Notes: a model not told the origin generated them from the sequence alone. A stretch of 40,487 bases of DNA from Candidatus Omnitrophota bacterium (GCA_015233375.1 JADFXW010000005.1:541-41027); one strand, 5' to 3'. Counted from the first letter of the stretch, positions 1 to 11,415 are shown. Program-made: numbers and translations.

Positions 1-130
1 GTTTGCGAGCTGATTTTCCTTCTTCAACAAAGAATACACGTATATCTTTAACCAGATCAATGATATAATTCGGTAATAATTGTTCTGTTTTATCGCTGAT
101 GGTATTGGGAATCAGATATAATTTAGGCAT
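1..130 (-). CDS. SAM-dependent methyltransferase, RsmI/YraL-like (partial, runs off the left edge)
   Basis: Minus-strand reading from ATG at 130: MPKLYLIPNTISDKTEQLLPNYIIDLVKDIRVFFVEEGKSARK; 'LYLIPNTISD' and 'FVEEGKSARK' resemble the N-terminus of RsmI-related methylases. Too short for the ORF track. Confidence 0.6.
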   Translation of the reverse strand, partial: MPKLYLIPNTISDKTEQLLPNYIIDLVKDIRVFFVEEGKSARK

Positions 131-133
131 TGC

Positions 134-568
134 TTAGTCATGGGTTTGGCAATAGGTCAAGACTTCACTTAATTCTTTTGCAGTAATAAAACCAACAATC
201 CTGGCATTTTCAATTTCTTGACCATGGCTATTTAAAAAGATGAGTGTTGGAACACCCTCAAGCCCATATTCCCCGGCAATCTTCTGAACTGCGGGGCTTT
301 CTTGATCCGTAACATCGACCTTTAAAGCCGTAAATTTGGCTAATTTAGCCTGAATTTCAGGACGGGGAAAAACTTGTTCTTCTAGCTCATGGCAAACCCC
401 GCACCAATCAGCTGAAAAATCAATAACAACAGGTATACCTTTTGCGAGTGAATCAGCAAGGGCCTCTTTACTATACGTCTTCCATGGCATCTGGGATGAA
501 TGAACAAAACCTTGAGAATACGCACAGAACACAAAAATTAAACAAATAATACCCATCAAATTTTTCAT
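134..568 (-). CDS. Thioredoxin-family protein, DsbD C-terminal-like, with N-terminal signal/anchor
   Basis: VVIDFSADWCGVCHELE (CxxC) and GVPTLIFL cis-Pro motif; likely start MKNLMGIICLIFVF at 568 rather than TTG at 601. Confidence 0.85.
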   Translation of the reverse strand: MKNLMGIICLIFVFCAYSQGFVHSSQMPWKTYSKEALADSLAKGIPVVIDFSADWCGVCHELEEQVFPRPEIQAKLAKFTALKVDVTDQESPAVQKIAGEYGLEGVPTLIFLNSHGQEIENARIVGFITAKELSEVLTYCQTHD

Positions 569-698
569 GGCATTATTATACCATAAAATATAATTGCTCA
601 ATCTATAGAAATAAATATTGCGTCAGGAAATACCAACAGGTATTATAGTAAAAATTAAGTTATTTGAGATTTTAAATAAGTAGAGTGAGCAAGGATGA

Positions 699-832
699 GG
701 ACTTGGTAAAATTGTTTTTTAAAAGGGATTTGGTCATTTTAGCCTAAAATTGGTCAGAGCCACCGAAGGCTATGACTAATTTTAGGCGTAAAAAATGACC
801 CATCCCTTTTAAAAAATAATTTTACCAAGTCC
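699..832. repeat. Long inverted repeat (134 nt, arms ~60 nt)
   Basis: GGACTTGGTAAAATTGTTTTTTAAAAGGGATTTGGTCATTTT... pairs with ...AAAAAATGACCCATCCCTTTTAAAAAATAATTTTACCAAGTCC; few mismatches. Confidence 0.9.
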
Positions 833-859
833 GTCCACTATCAAGCAATTACCCATTTT

Positions 860-2389
860 ATGAAAATAATCATCTTAAACCCTTCATTTGGAGATAATTT
901 TGTCCGCGTGGCTCGTTGGGCTGCGAAATCCCGTGGCCGCGTCCAACGGCATCCTGAATATTTGTTAACTGCAGCACAGGTACTCATTGATGCGGGGCAT
1001 GACACCCATTTTATTGAAGCTGCGGCACGCAATTTGACGGTGGAAGAATCTGTTGATTCAACAGTTCATCTAAAGCCTGATCTTCTGGTGATGCACGTCA
1101 CCACCCCTTCTATTTATTCTGATATTGAACAGGCCAAAATCATCAAAAACAAAACTCATTGCAAGATAGCCTTTGTTGGCCAACACGCCACCGCTGAAAT
1201 TGACAATACCTTTGAAATAGGACGCGGTGTGGTGGATTATATCCTCGCGCGCGAATATGATTATACCCTCCGTGATCTGGCCCAAGGCCTGCCTGATGAT
1301 AAGAATCCAGGCCTTTGCTGGATTAAAAATGGACAAGTCATTAAAAATAACCCCAGACCTGATCTGGATGTGAATGATCTCCCTTTTCCTGCTTGGCATT
1401 TGATTAAACCTGAATGGTATCCTGACGCTGGTAAGAAATTCCCGTTTTTGACCTTAATGACTGGACGTGGTTGTAATAATGCCTGCACCTTTTGCAGGGA
1501 CCCCCAATTAATGTACGGCCATCAATTCCGCAACCGCCGGGCAGATCTCGTTGTTGCTGAAATGGAGCATGATCTAAAACTGCACCCGCAGATTCGTGAA
1601 ATCATGTTTGAAACAGATACCTTTGGGGCCAACCGCCAGCATGTCATTGATGTTTGCAATTTAATAATCTCCAAAGGTATTCATAAGCGGATCAGCTGGT
1701 CTTGCAACATGCGTGTGAACACGGATTTATCCCTGCTTCCACTCATGCGCAAAGCTGGCTGCCGGATGCTCATGACAGGTTTTGAATTTGGGACTAATGA
1801 AAATTTACGGGTTGTGCGTAAAGGCGGCGTATCCATCGAAATGGCCAGGGCCTATACTAAGGAAGCCCATCGTTTAGGCTTTACAGTGCATGGCTGTTTT
1901 ATGTTTGGAGCACCTGGTGAAACCAGGACAAGCGCTCGTGCAACCATTGATTTTGCGAAATCTTTAGCCTTAGACACCATTCAATTTACTGGTATCGCTG
2001 TTTATCCAGGCACATCACTTTATGCCTGGGCCAAGGAAAATGGGTATATATTAGCCCAAGACTGGAAGGATTGGCTAACCGCAACGGGTGAGCAGCGTAC
2101 CCTGCTTTCCTATCCTCAATTTTCACATAAAGACATTGATGAGCATATTGATATTGGGCTTAAAGAATTTTATTTAAGGCCCAAACAAATCTGGAGCATG
2201 TTGATTTCCATTAATTCTATAGGAGATCTCTTAAGGAAACTTTACGGCTTAAAAGCCTTTATTGATTACTTTTCGCACAAAATGAAGAAAGGTTTTCAAA
2301 AACCAACGGATAAAAAACCATTCGCAAAATTCTTGCATAGAAAAATTAAAGGTCGAAATAACAACATGAGATTGACACCTGCGTGTTGA
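860..2389 (+). CDS. B12-binding-domain radical SAM protein (HpnJ-like class)
   Basis: GRGCNNACTFC (CxxxCxxC), N-terminal cobalamin-binding-like domain (ILNPSFGDN..., YLLTAAQVLIDAGHD), FMFGAPGET. Confidence 0.85.
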   Translation: MKIIILNPSFGDNFVRVARWAAKSRGRVQRHPEYLLTAAQVLIDAGHDTHFIEAAARNLTVEESVDSTVHLKPDLLVMHVTTPSIYSDIEQAKIIKNKTHCKIAFVGQHATAEIDNTFEIGRGVVDYILAREYDYTLRDLAQGLPDDKNPGLCWIKNGQVIKNNPRPDLDVNDLPFPAWHLIKPEWYPDAGKKFPFLTLMTGRGCNNACTFCRDPQLMYGHQFRNRRADLVVAEMEHDLKLHPQIREIMFETDTFGANRQHVIDVCNLIISKGIHKRISWSCNMRVNTDLSLLPLMRKAGCRMLMTGFEFGTNENLRVVRKGGVSIEMARAYTKEAHRLGFTVHGCFMFGAPGETRTSARATIDFAKSLALDTIQFTGIAVYPGTSLYAWAKENGYILAQDWKDWLTATGEQRTLLSYPQFSHKDIDEHIDIGLKEFYLRPKQIWSMLISINSIGDLLRKLYGLKAFIDYFSHKMKKGFQKPTDKKPFAKFLHRKIKGRNNNMRLTPAC

Positions 2390-2400
2390 TTTGTTATATT
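2372..2400 (+). promoter_or_regulatory. Sigma70-like promoter for the ferredoxin gene
   Basis: TTGACA (2372-2377), 17 nt spacer, TATATT (2395-2400); overlaps the 3' end of the upstream CDS; AAGGAG RBS at 2421. Confidence 0.65.
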
Positions 2401-2432
2401 AGCCAAAATTAATTATTAATAAGGAGAGTTAT

Positions 2433-2708
2433 ATGCCACACGTTGTAACCGAAGCCTGTCTTAAATGCAAGTACACTGATTGTGTTGTTGTCTGTCCAGT
2501 GGAATCCTTCCGTGAGGATGCTGAAATGGTCTATATTGATCCAGACGTCTGCATTGACTGCGGCGCCTGTGTTCCAGAATGTCCTGTTCAAGCCATCTTT
2601 CCAGACGCTGAAGTGCCGGATAAATTCAAAAATTACATTGCCTTAAATGCAAGCAAATCAAAAGAATGCCCGGTCATCAACCAAAAGAAACCACCGCTGG
2701 CAAAATAA
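2433..2708 (+). CDS. Ferredoxin, 7Fe/8Fe bacterial type
   Basis: CLKCKYTDCVVVCP and CIDCGACVPECP cluster motifs. Confidence 0.93.
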   Translation: MPHVVTEACLKCKYTDCVVVCPVESFREDAEMVYIDPDVCIDCGACVPECPVQAIFPDAEVPDKFKNYIALNASKSKECPVINQKKPPLAK

Positions 2709-2738
2709 GTTTTATTTACGTTATCTTATAGTTTATTT

Positions 2739-2774
2739 GAACTCCCCCTACCCCCTCTTTAAAAAAAGAGGGGG
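2739..2774. repeat. Interspersed palindromic element, GAACTCCCCCTA[A]CCCCCTCTTT...AAAGAGGGGG (copy 1)
   Basis: gaactccccctaccccctctttaaaaaaagaggggg. Confidence 0.85.
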
Positions 2775-2807
2775 CCTCTTCTTGAAATTCTTTTTGAGGC
2801 CTTTTTT
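2773..2807 (+). terminator. Rho-independent terminator after ferredoxin
   Basis: GGCCTC...GAGGCC followed by TTTTTT. Confidence 0.65.
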
Positions 2808-2869
2808 ATAAAAGAGGTGGAATTAAGCAGAGTGTGTTTTTGGGGACCAATTTCGAAAGTTAGGGAATT

Positions 2870-3418
2870 TCAGCACCAATCACTCATCCCAAAGAAATAC
2901 CACAGGTTTGAAGCCACATGAACACCCTGCTCTAATTGAGAGAGCATGAATTCTTTGGCGTCTTTTCGATAGACCAAGAAGACTTGGATGTCTTCGGCGT
3001 CCTCCAATTCTTGGACAGGATTTTGATTGGCGGGCAGGTTTTCATCGACTTCAACACAAACAATCCTGGCGCTATCATTGACAAGGGACGCGCCAGTTTT
3101 TAGCACAGGACTGACCTCAATGATTTGACCTGTATAACCAGTCTCTTCTTTTAGCTCTACTAAGGCATGGGCCGGATCATTAAAGGCCAAACCTGCTGGA
3201 AAAGAAATAATATAACTGTCAATGGCAGGACGGTATTGCTTAATCAAAACAAATCTTTTTGAAGGCATCAGGCGGGCTAGCACAATAACACCCACCGTGG
3301 AACGTTTCCTGTCCACACATTCCCATGTTAATTCTGCGCCTTTATCATTTTGATACTTGGTTTCACGGACAGCAAGCCAGTTGCCGTCGTAAACTATTTT
3401 TTCGCTTAGTTTTTTCAT
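2870..3418 (-). CDS. NUDIX hydrolase (ADP-ribose pyrophosphatase-like)
   Basis: FPAGLAFNDPAHALVELKEETGYTG: a Nudix box with partial divergence (GLAFNDP...ELKEETG). Confidence 0.8.
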   Translation of the reverse strand: MKKLSEKIVYDGNWLAVRETKYQNDKGAELTWECVDRKRSTVGVIVLARLMPSKRFVLIKQYRPAIDSYIISFPAGLAFNDPAHALVELKEETGYTGQIIEVSPVLKTGASLVNDSARIVCVEVDENLPANQNPVQELEDAEDIQVFLVYRKDAKEFMLSQLEQGVHVASNLWYFFGMSDWC

Positions 3419-3438
3419 TATTGCTTTCCAAATTGATC

Positions 3439-3498
3439 GTAGGGGCTGACCTTGTATCGGCCCGTTAGACTTTGGGAGGACACAAGGTCCTCCCCTAC
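3439..3498. repeat. Imperfect inverted repeat, GTAGGGGCTGACCTTGTATCGGCCC/GGGAGGACACAAGGTCCTCCCCTAC
   Basis: Ends pair as GTAGGGG/CCCCTAC with a partly matched interior; a related fragment (gggcggacacaaggtgtgcccc) occurs near 13628. Confidence 0.75.
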
Positions 3499-3546
3499 AA
3501 CTTACAGGAAATCTGCGTCATAAAGGGACACAAAATCCATCAGTGT

Positions 3547-3807
3547 TCACTTGATTGCAGTCATTTGATCCGCAAGCAAGGTCACTTGATGCGCCATGTC
3601 CACTTCCACAACCCCGCTTGTTATTTCATATCCAGACTCCTGGTTATGCTGACGCACACGAACCTGTCCTTGTTTTAATGTGGACACTAAAGGCATATGA
3701 CCTGTGTAGATTTCAAATGACCCTTCAGCACCTGGAAGAAAGACAGAATCGACCTGGTCTTCGAAAATGATGCCTGTAGGCGCAACTATTAATAGTTTAA
3801 ATGACAT
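3547..3807 (-). CDS. atpC: ATP synthase epsilon subunit, short form (86 aa)
   Basis: MSFKLLIVAPTGIIFEDQVDSVFLPGAEGSFEIYTGHMPLVSTLKQGQVRVR; beta-sandwich domain only, 3' of atpD. Confidence 0.9.
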   Translation of the reverse strand: MSFKLLIVAPTGIIFEDQVDSVFLPGAEGSFEIYTGHMPLVSTLKQGQVRVRQHNQESGYEITSGVVEVDMAHQVTLLADQMTAIK

Positions 3808-3828
3808 AAAATTACCTGAATTTAAAAT

Positions 3829-3872
3829 GAACTCCCCCTAACCCCCTCTTTAATCGCTTCGCAAAGAGGGGG
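3829..3872. repeat. Interspersed palindromic element (copy 2)
   Basis: gaactccccctaaccccctctttaatcgcttcgcaaagaggggg. Confidence 0.85.
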
Positions 3873-3932
3873 AAAAGAATTTCGGTTCTTTTGAATTTTG
3901 AATGAGTAGGAATAGTATAGATTAGCGGGTGG

Positions 3933-4053
3933 CTTGGACAGCGTGTTAACGAGCGCACGACCAGTGCCCAAGTCAGCGGTAAAGGGAAACCCCCTTTCTG
4001 GCCGCTGATAGGGTTGCCATTCGCCAAGAGGAGCACGTTAACACGCTGTCCAA
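3933..4053. repeat. Long inverted repeat between atpD and atpC
   Basis: CTTGGACAGCGTGTTAACG / CGTTAACACGCTGTCCAAG (19 bp perfect ends) enclosing a second hairpin TCAGCGG...CCGCTGA. Confidence 0.9.
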
Positions 4054-4128
4054 GACAGGCCCCGCGTAAGATTAAGCTTTGCTACCCATTCAAAATTTCA
4101 AAGAGCCAGAATTTCCTATAGTATTAAA

Positions 4129-6435
<2,307 letters not shown>

Positions 6436-6439
<4 letters not shown>

Positions 6440-7950
6440 GGTTTAAATGTGCCTTTTACTTCTTCTAATATCTTCTTGAAACCTGCCTTAATTTCATCCG
6501 TCATGGCCAAGGTCTTGTTAAACAAGGCCACAAAATCACCATAACGGGTATCTAATTGGATGAACAGATATTCTTCAAACCTGCGTACCTGGTTTACTGG
6601 AACATCATCCAAATACCCGTTAGTACCTGCAAAAATAATCGCTACCTGATTGGCAACGGATAAAGGCTCATGGATACCTTGCTTGATAATTTCCATCAGG
6701 CGCTTGCCGCGGTCTAACTGTTTGCGGGTTGCGGCATCCAAATCTGAAGCAAATTGAGAGAAGGCTGCTAATTCACGGTACTGCGCTAATTCCAAACGCA
6801 AGGAACCCGCGGTTTGCTTCATGGCCTTGACTTGACCATCACCACCAACGCGTGAAACGGAAAGGCCTGCATTAATAGCCGGCCTCTGGCCTGCATTAAA
6901 CAAATCGCCTTCCAGGAAAATTTGTCCGTCTGTAATGGAAATAACATTGGTGGGAATATAGGCTGACAAATCACCTGCTTGCGTCTCAATAATCGGTAAA
7001 GCAGTCAGACTTCCCGCACCTTTTTTATCCGATAACTTGGCAGCCCTCTCCAATAAACGGCTATGAAGATAAAAGATGTCGCCTGGAAAAGCCTCTCGTC
7101 CCGGCGGCCTGCGTAAAAGAAGGGATAATTGACGATATGCTTGGGCTTGTTTGGTTAAATCATCATAAATAATCAAGGCATGCTTGCCATTATCCCGGTA
7201 ATGCTCTGCCATGGCGGTGCCTGAATAAGGCGCTATAAATTGCATGGGAGCTGGATCAGAGGCGGTGGCTGCAATGATCGTCGTATACTCCATGGCCCCG
7301 AATTTCCGCAAGGTCTCGGAAACCTGGACAACTGTAGATCTTTTTTGACCAATAGCCACATAGAAGCAATAAACACCTTTGCCCTTTTGGTTAATGATAG
7401 TATCAATGGCCAAGGAGGTTTTTCCTGTTTTTCTATCCCCTATAATAAGCTCACGCTGGCCACGACCTACAGGTGTTAAAGCATCAATGACCTTGATACC
7501 TGTTTGCAAAGGCTCATGCACGTTTTTCCTGTCAATGATACCAAGGGCCTTACGCTCAATAGGCAGATAATCTTTGGGAACAAAAGCAGGCTTGCCATCA
7601 ATAGGCACACCTAAAGCATCCACGATACGGCCAAGCAAAACATCACCCACAGGCACAGAGGCAATTTTACCTGTACGTTTAACCTCATCGCCTTCCTTGA
7701 TAGCAGAATCCTCGCCAAAAATAGCAACCCCCACATTCGAACTTTCCAAATTCAAGGCCATGCCCATAACACCGCATGAAAACTCAACTAATTCACCTGC
7801 CATGACATTACTTAAGCCATAAACACGCGCAATACCATCCCCTACATTGAGAACTGTGCCAACCTCGTAGGTTTCAACCTTACTTGAAAAGTTGGCTAAC
7901 TGTTGTTTTAAAATTGAAGATATTTCATCAGGTTGTAATTGTTGAGTCAT
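6436..7950 (-). CDS. atpA: ATP synthase F1 alpha subunit
   Basis: [19 protein letters not shown]-loop; [42 protein letters not shown]. Confidence 0.99.
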
Positions 7951-7965
7951 AACACAAGTCCCTTT

Positions 7966-8502
7966 TTAAACCGGTTGGATGGTCTTTTGTAAATAATTTT
8001 CTAACTGATTTCTAAAACTATAATCGTACATCTTGTCCTTAACCAAAATCTTGAATCCACCAATAAGGCTTTTATCTATTGTCCATTGGGGCAAAACATG
8101 GGCTTTAAATTTATCATTTAAACATTGGCCAATATAAGTTTTTTCGGTATCCTCCGTCACCTGGGCGGTGGTGATCAACGCCTTTAATTGACGGGTGCTT
8201 TGCAAATACAAAGCATCAAAGGACTCAATCATATCAGCCAGCCCTGACAAACGGCCTTTATAGGCGATAAACAACAAAAATTGTAAAAAAAGGTCAGGGA
8301 CTTTTTTCTCAAACAAGGCCTTTAAAAGAGAACTCTTCTGGTCATAAGACAAAAGCGGATTGCCCAGGAATCGGCGGAAGTCTGCTGATTCCTGGATAAA
8401 TTTGCCTATACCTGACATGCTTTGATGCAGTTCTTCCAGGCTCATTTTTTCTTGAGCCAGGTCAAATAATGCTTTTGAATAACGTTCGGATGATTGGGAC
8501 AT
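7966..8502 (-). CDS. atpH: ATP synthase F1 delta subunit
   Basis: MSQSSERYSKALFDLAQE...GGFKILVKDKMYDYSFRNQLENYL; ATG at 8502 preferred over 8550, which lies inside an inverted repeat. Confidence 0.92.
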   Translation of the reverse strand: MSQSSERYSKALFDLAQEKMSLEELHQSMSGIGKFIQESADFRRFLGNPLLSYDQKSSLLKALFEKKVPDLFLQFLLFIAYKGRLSGLADMIESFDALYLQSTRQLKALITTAQVTEDTEKTYIGQCLNDKFKAHVLPQWTIDKSLIGGFKILVKDKMYDYSFRNQLENYLQKTIQPV

Positions 8503-8533
8503 ATCTATTGTATTAAATTCATTTACACACGCA

Positions 8534-8713
8534 GGATTGAGGGATGGCAATTATGTTTTCGGAACAATCAGGGATTTTTGGCCAAATGTTTGCGAGGATT
8601 TACAATAAATTTTTTCCAAATATACTAAGGATGCTTTAGAAAAAATTTATTGTAAACCGAAGCAAACGGCCAAAATATCCCGTTCAGAAAACATAATTGC
8701 CATCCCTCAATCC
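8534..8713. repeat. Long inverted repeat (180 nt) between atpF and atpH
   Basis: GGATTGAGGGATGGCAATTATGTTTTC / GAAAACATAATTGCCATCCCTCAATCC (27 bp perfect ends) plus further interior pairing (TTTACAATAAATTTTTTC / GAAAAAATTTATTGTAAA). Confidence 0.95.
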
Positions 8714-8726
8714 CTGGATGATTTAT

Positions 8727-9251
8727 TTATATACCCTTTATCGCCTCATTGATTAATTTCTTATTTTTCTCATTATCCATGTTTTCTTTAAGGATCTTTT
8801 CAGCGAGTGACACCGCTATTTGCGCGCTTTCTTTTTTTAGGGCATTTTTAACACGCTGGCGTTCACTCTCAATTTCTTGATAGGCGTTCTCGATGATATC
8901 TTCCGCGTTCTTTTTAGCTTGCCCCTCAATCTGATTGGCTAATTCATGGCCAGATTTTCTGGATTGCTCGATGATGATATTTGCTTTTTCCTTGGCTTCA
9001 TTTAAAATTTGGATCTTTGTTTCTTCAACTTTTACTAATTCGGCCTTTATTTTATCCGCGTCATCCAGGGACTTGCGGATATAATCCTCCCTGTTTTTTA
9101 AACCTTGTAAAATAGGCTTCCAGGCAAATTTTTGTAAAATCCACAGGACAAGAAAGAACGTCACCCATGTCAAAATGACCATGAGTGTTTCGGGCATTAA
9201 AATATTAGGACCGCCATTGGATGCGGCATGAGTCACGGACGAATTTTCCAT
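8727..9251 (-). CDS. atpF: ATP synthase F0 b subunit
   Basis: Single N-terminal TM helix then a long charged coiled coil; position in operon. Confidence 0.95.
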   Translation of the reverse strand: MENSSVTHAASNGGPNILMPETLMVILTWVTFFLVLWILQKFAWKPILQGLKNREDYIRKSLDDADKIKAELVKVEETKIQILNEAKEKANIIIEQSRKSGHELANQIEGQAKKNAEDIIENAYQEIESERQRVKNALKKESAQIAVSLAEKILKENMDNEKNKKLINEAIKGI

Positions 9252-9268
9252 AAAATTTTAATCCTTTA

Positions 9269-9505
9269 TTATGATTGAAGCGCTAAAAAGCAAAACACCG
9301 CGCACAACAAAGCCACGCCTTCAACCAAGGCCGCACCCACAAACATGACTGTCTGAATCTTACCTGATTGTTCAGGCTGACGGGCAATGCCGTTTAAAGC
9401 CGCAGAAACAATTAAACCGACACCAATACCAGCTCCTACAGAACAAAGGCCGAAGCCGATCCCTACAAAAAGTCTTCCTAAATGTGCTATTTCCCATGAT
9501 TGCAT
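9269..9505 (-). CDS. atpE: ATP synthase F0 c subunit
   Basis: GAGIGVGLIVSAALNGIARQPE...MFVGAALVEGVALLCAVFCFLAL (two TM helices, RQPE loop). Confidence 0.97.
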   Translation of the reverse strand: MQSWEIAHLGRLFVGIGFGLCSVGAGIGVGLIVSAALNGIARQPEQSGKIQTVMFVGAALVEGVALLCAVFCFLALQS

Positions 9506-9519
9506 AGTTTTTTCCTTTC

Positions 9520-10284
9520 TTAATGTTCTGGATGATACATTTGACCTATAAAAACAGCTGATAACAACACAAAAATGTACGCTTGCAAAAAGACAATCAA
9601 AAGCTCAAGAAGCGATACTCCCACCGCTAAAACCAAGGATGGCAGGGCTATCCAGCCAAATAAGGCGATCATCCCAAGCAAGGACAAAACAAGCATATGA
9701 CCTGCCAGCATATTGGCAAAAAGTCGGATCATCAACGCAAAGGTCTTAATAAAAAGACTTATAAATTCCATCAAAAAGATAAAAGGCAAAATGATTACAG
9801 GAACACCCGCAGGCATAAAAGCCTTTAAAAAACCGCCTAAACCATTTTTTCGTATTGTATCCGCAGTCATGAAATAGAACGTCACCAGTGCTAATGGAGC
9901 CGTTACACTAATATTAGCAGTGGCTGAGGCAAACAAAGGAATCTGGCCCATTAAATTTAGACCAAGGATAAAAAAGAAAAAGGTGCATAATAAGGGTGTT
10001 AACCGCTGGCCCTCTTCTTCTCCTAAGGATGGGATTGCAATACCATCACGAACAAATTGGACCATGGCCTCAAGGCAATTGGTCAAACCCGTAGGAACAC
10101 GTTGCTCTCTTTTATAACAAACGCAAAAAATGACAACCAATAATAAAGCCCATATCACCAGCATCAAGCCATGCAAGGACAAAAAATGAGGCAAAAGAAC
10201 TGGCCCCATAAACGGCAGATGCCATTCATTGGAATTGGTCACATGATGCATGATATAGGAACTTAAATCAAATGATGGATTCAT
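9520..10284 (-). CDS. atpB: ATP synthase F0 a subunit
   Basis: FALMIRLFANMLAGHMLVLSLLG (essential Arg region), C-terminal LLELLIVFLQAYIFVLLSAVFIGQM. Confidence 0.97.
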   Translation of the reverse strand: MNPSFDLSSYIMHHVTNSNEWHLPFMGPVLLPHFLSLHGLMLVIWALLLVVIFCVCYKREQRVPTGLTNCLEAMVQFVRDGIAIPSLGEEEGQRLTPLLCTFFFFILGLNLMGQIPLFASATANISVTAPLALVTFYFMTADTIRKNGLGGFLKAFMPAGVPVIILPFIFLMEFISLFIKTFALMIRLFANMLAGHMLVLSLLGMIALFGWIALPSLVLAVGVSLLELLIVFLQAYIFVLLSAVFIGQMYHPEH

Positions 10285-10287
10285 TAA

Positions 10288-10503
10288 TTATTTATACAAC
10301 CCTTTTTTTAAAACCTTCCAAACCTCATAAACACAGTACACAATGCCTAAAACAATCCCAATCATAGTCCAAAGAAAACGGGTATGGCACTTTTGATCTA
10401 ACCACCAACCCAGCATGGTCAAAAAAACAATACCACAACCCATGCTCCACAATATCGCAAAAAGAGAATAATCAGGCCTATCTTTTGGGGATTTTTCAGG
10501 CAT
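10288..10503 (-). CDS. AtpZ/AtpI-like ATP synthase accessory membrane protein
   Basis: 71 aa, two TM helices, first gene of the atp operon. Confidence 0.75.
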   Translation of the reverse strand: MPEKSPKDRPDYSLFAILWSMGCGIVFLTMLGWWLDQKCHTRFLWTMIGIVLGIVYCVYEVWKVLKKGLYK

Positions 10504-10516
10504 AAATTAAAAAAGA

Positions 10517-10545
10517 ACTATATCAAAAGTTTTGATGGTGATCAA
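10517..10545 (-). promoter_or_regulatory. Candidate promoter of the atp operon
   Basis: Minus strand TTGATC (10545-10540), 17 nt spacer, TATAGT (10522-10517), directly upstream of the first atp gene. Confidence 0.4.
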
Positions 10546-10668
10546 ATTTTAAATTTTAAATCCTGCGATAACTACGCAGGCCCTATATTAGAAGAAGCGG
10601 CGAAGAAGATTGTGCAAATTTGTTCGGACAAATTTTATGCTTGATTACCTTCTATTGGGTAGGTCTTT

Positions 10669-10971
10669 TTAAAGAACACCTGCTAATCCCTTATCTTCAA
10701 TGATGTGCAGTAGCTTTAAGGCCGTTCCTGAGGGCTTCTTATCGCCCTGTTCCCACTTCTGGACTGTGCGCACGCTGGTATTAATAAACCTGGCTAATGC
10801 TGCTTGGCTTAATTTTAGCTTCCTACGTAACCTGGAAATGGATTTAGGAGTATAGGGCTTTACTTCTAAAGCCAATGCTCTAACTTCTTTAAGGGTTATT
10901 TCATTAATTGAACCCAGCTTATAAAGATCCTCCATTGATTCTAAGACCATATTTTTAATACTGTTTTCCAT
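10669..10971 (-). CDS. HTH (XRE-type) antitoxin, HigA/NadS-like
   Basis: LSQAALARFINTSVRTVQKWEQGDKKPSGTALKLLHIIEDKG. Confidence 0.85.
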   Translation of the reverse strand: MENSIKNMVLESMEDLYKLGSINEITLKEVRALALEVKPYTPKSISRLRRKLKLSQAALARFINTSVRTVQKWEQGDKKPSGTALKLLHIIEDKGLAGVL

Positions 10972-10976
10972 AGATC

Positions 10977-11354
10977 TTATTCTCCCGGTTTTAAAATCTT
11001 AAAAAATTTCTTTTGTTGAATACCTTGGGCTATTATCCCATCCGTTGAATCCTGATAACCGTCCGATAATTTATGGAGAAAATTAATTTCTGAACTGCTT
11101 AAATTACTTTGGTGACTTTTTTCGAACCCGTAACAAAAAATTAATTTTTTGCCCTTTTGATAAAACAATATCGTCCGTGTTCCTGCGCTTTTTCCTCGAC
11201 CAGCTAATGCAATGCGTTTTTTAAATAAATGATTCCCCAGATCAGCTTCAAATAACCCACTCTCAAATTCACTAACAGCATCTAAAAGAACGTTGTCTGT
11301 AATTCCGTGTTTTCTAGCCCAACGTGCAAAATATTTATTTTTTAAATAATTCAT
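10977..11354 (-). CDS. RelE/HigB-like toxin
   Basis: MNYLKNKYFARWARKHGITDNVLLDAVSEFESGLFEADLGNHLFKKRIALAGRGKSAGTRTILFYQKGKKLIFCYGFEKS; 5 nt upstream of the antitoxin gene. Confidence 0.85.
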   Translation of the reverse strand: MNYLKNKYFARWARKHGITDNVLLDAVSEFESGLFEADLGNHLFKKRIALAGRGKSAGTRTILFYQKGKKLIFCYGFEKSHQSNLSSSEINFLHKLSDGYQDSTDGIIAQGIQQKKFFKILKPGE

Positions 11355-11415
11355 GGCCCTTTTAAATATCCATCGTGAGTATACCCCCAAGTACGATACA
11401 TGTCAAGCTGCTTTT

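Noticed and set aside
841-1488. Minus-strand ORFs opposite the radical SAM gene
   Set aside because: Shadow ORFs of a well-supported coding gene.
3472-4036. ORFs 3472-3678 (+), 3555-3770 (+), 3812-4036 (-)
   Set aside because: They are antisense to atpC or run through the palindromic elements; no credible protein features.
9269-9505. Sodium-translocating ATP synthase
   Set aside because: The c-subunit lacks the Gln in helix 1 and the xES motif expected of Na+-binding rings.
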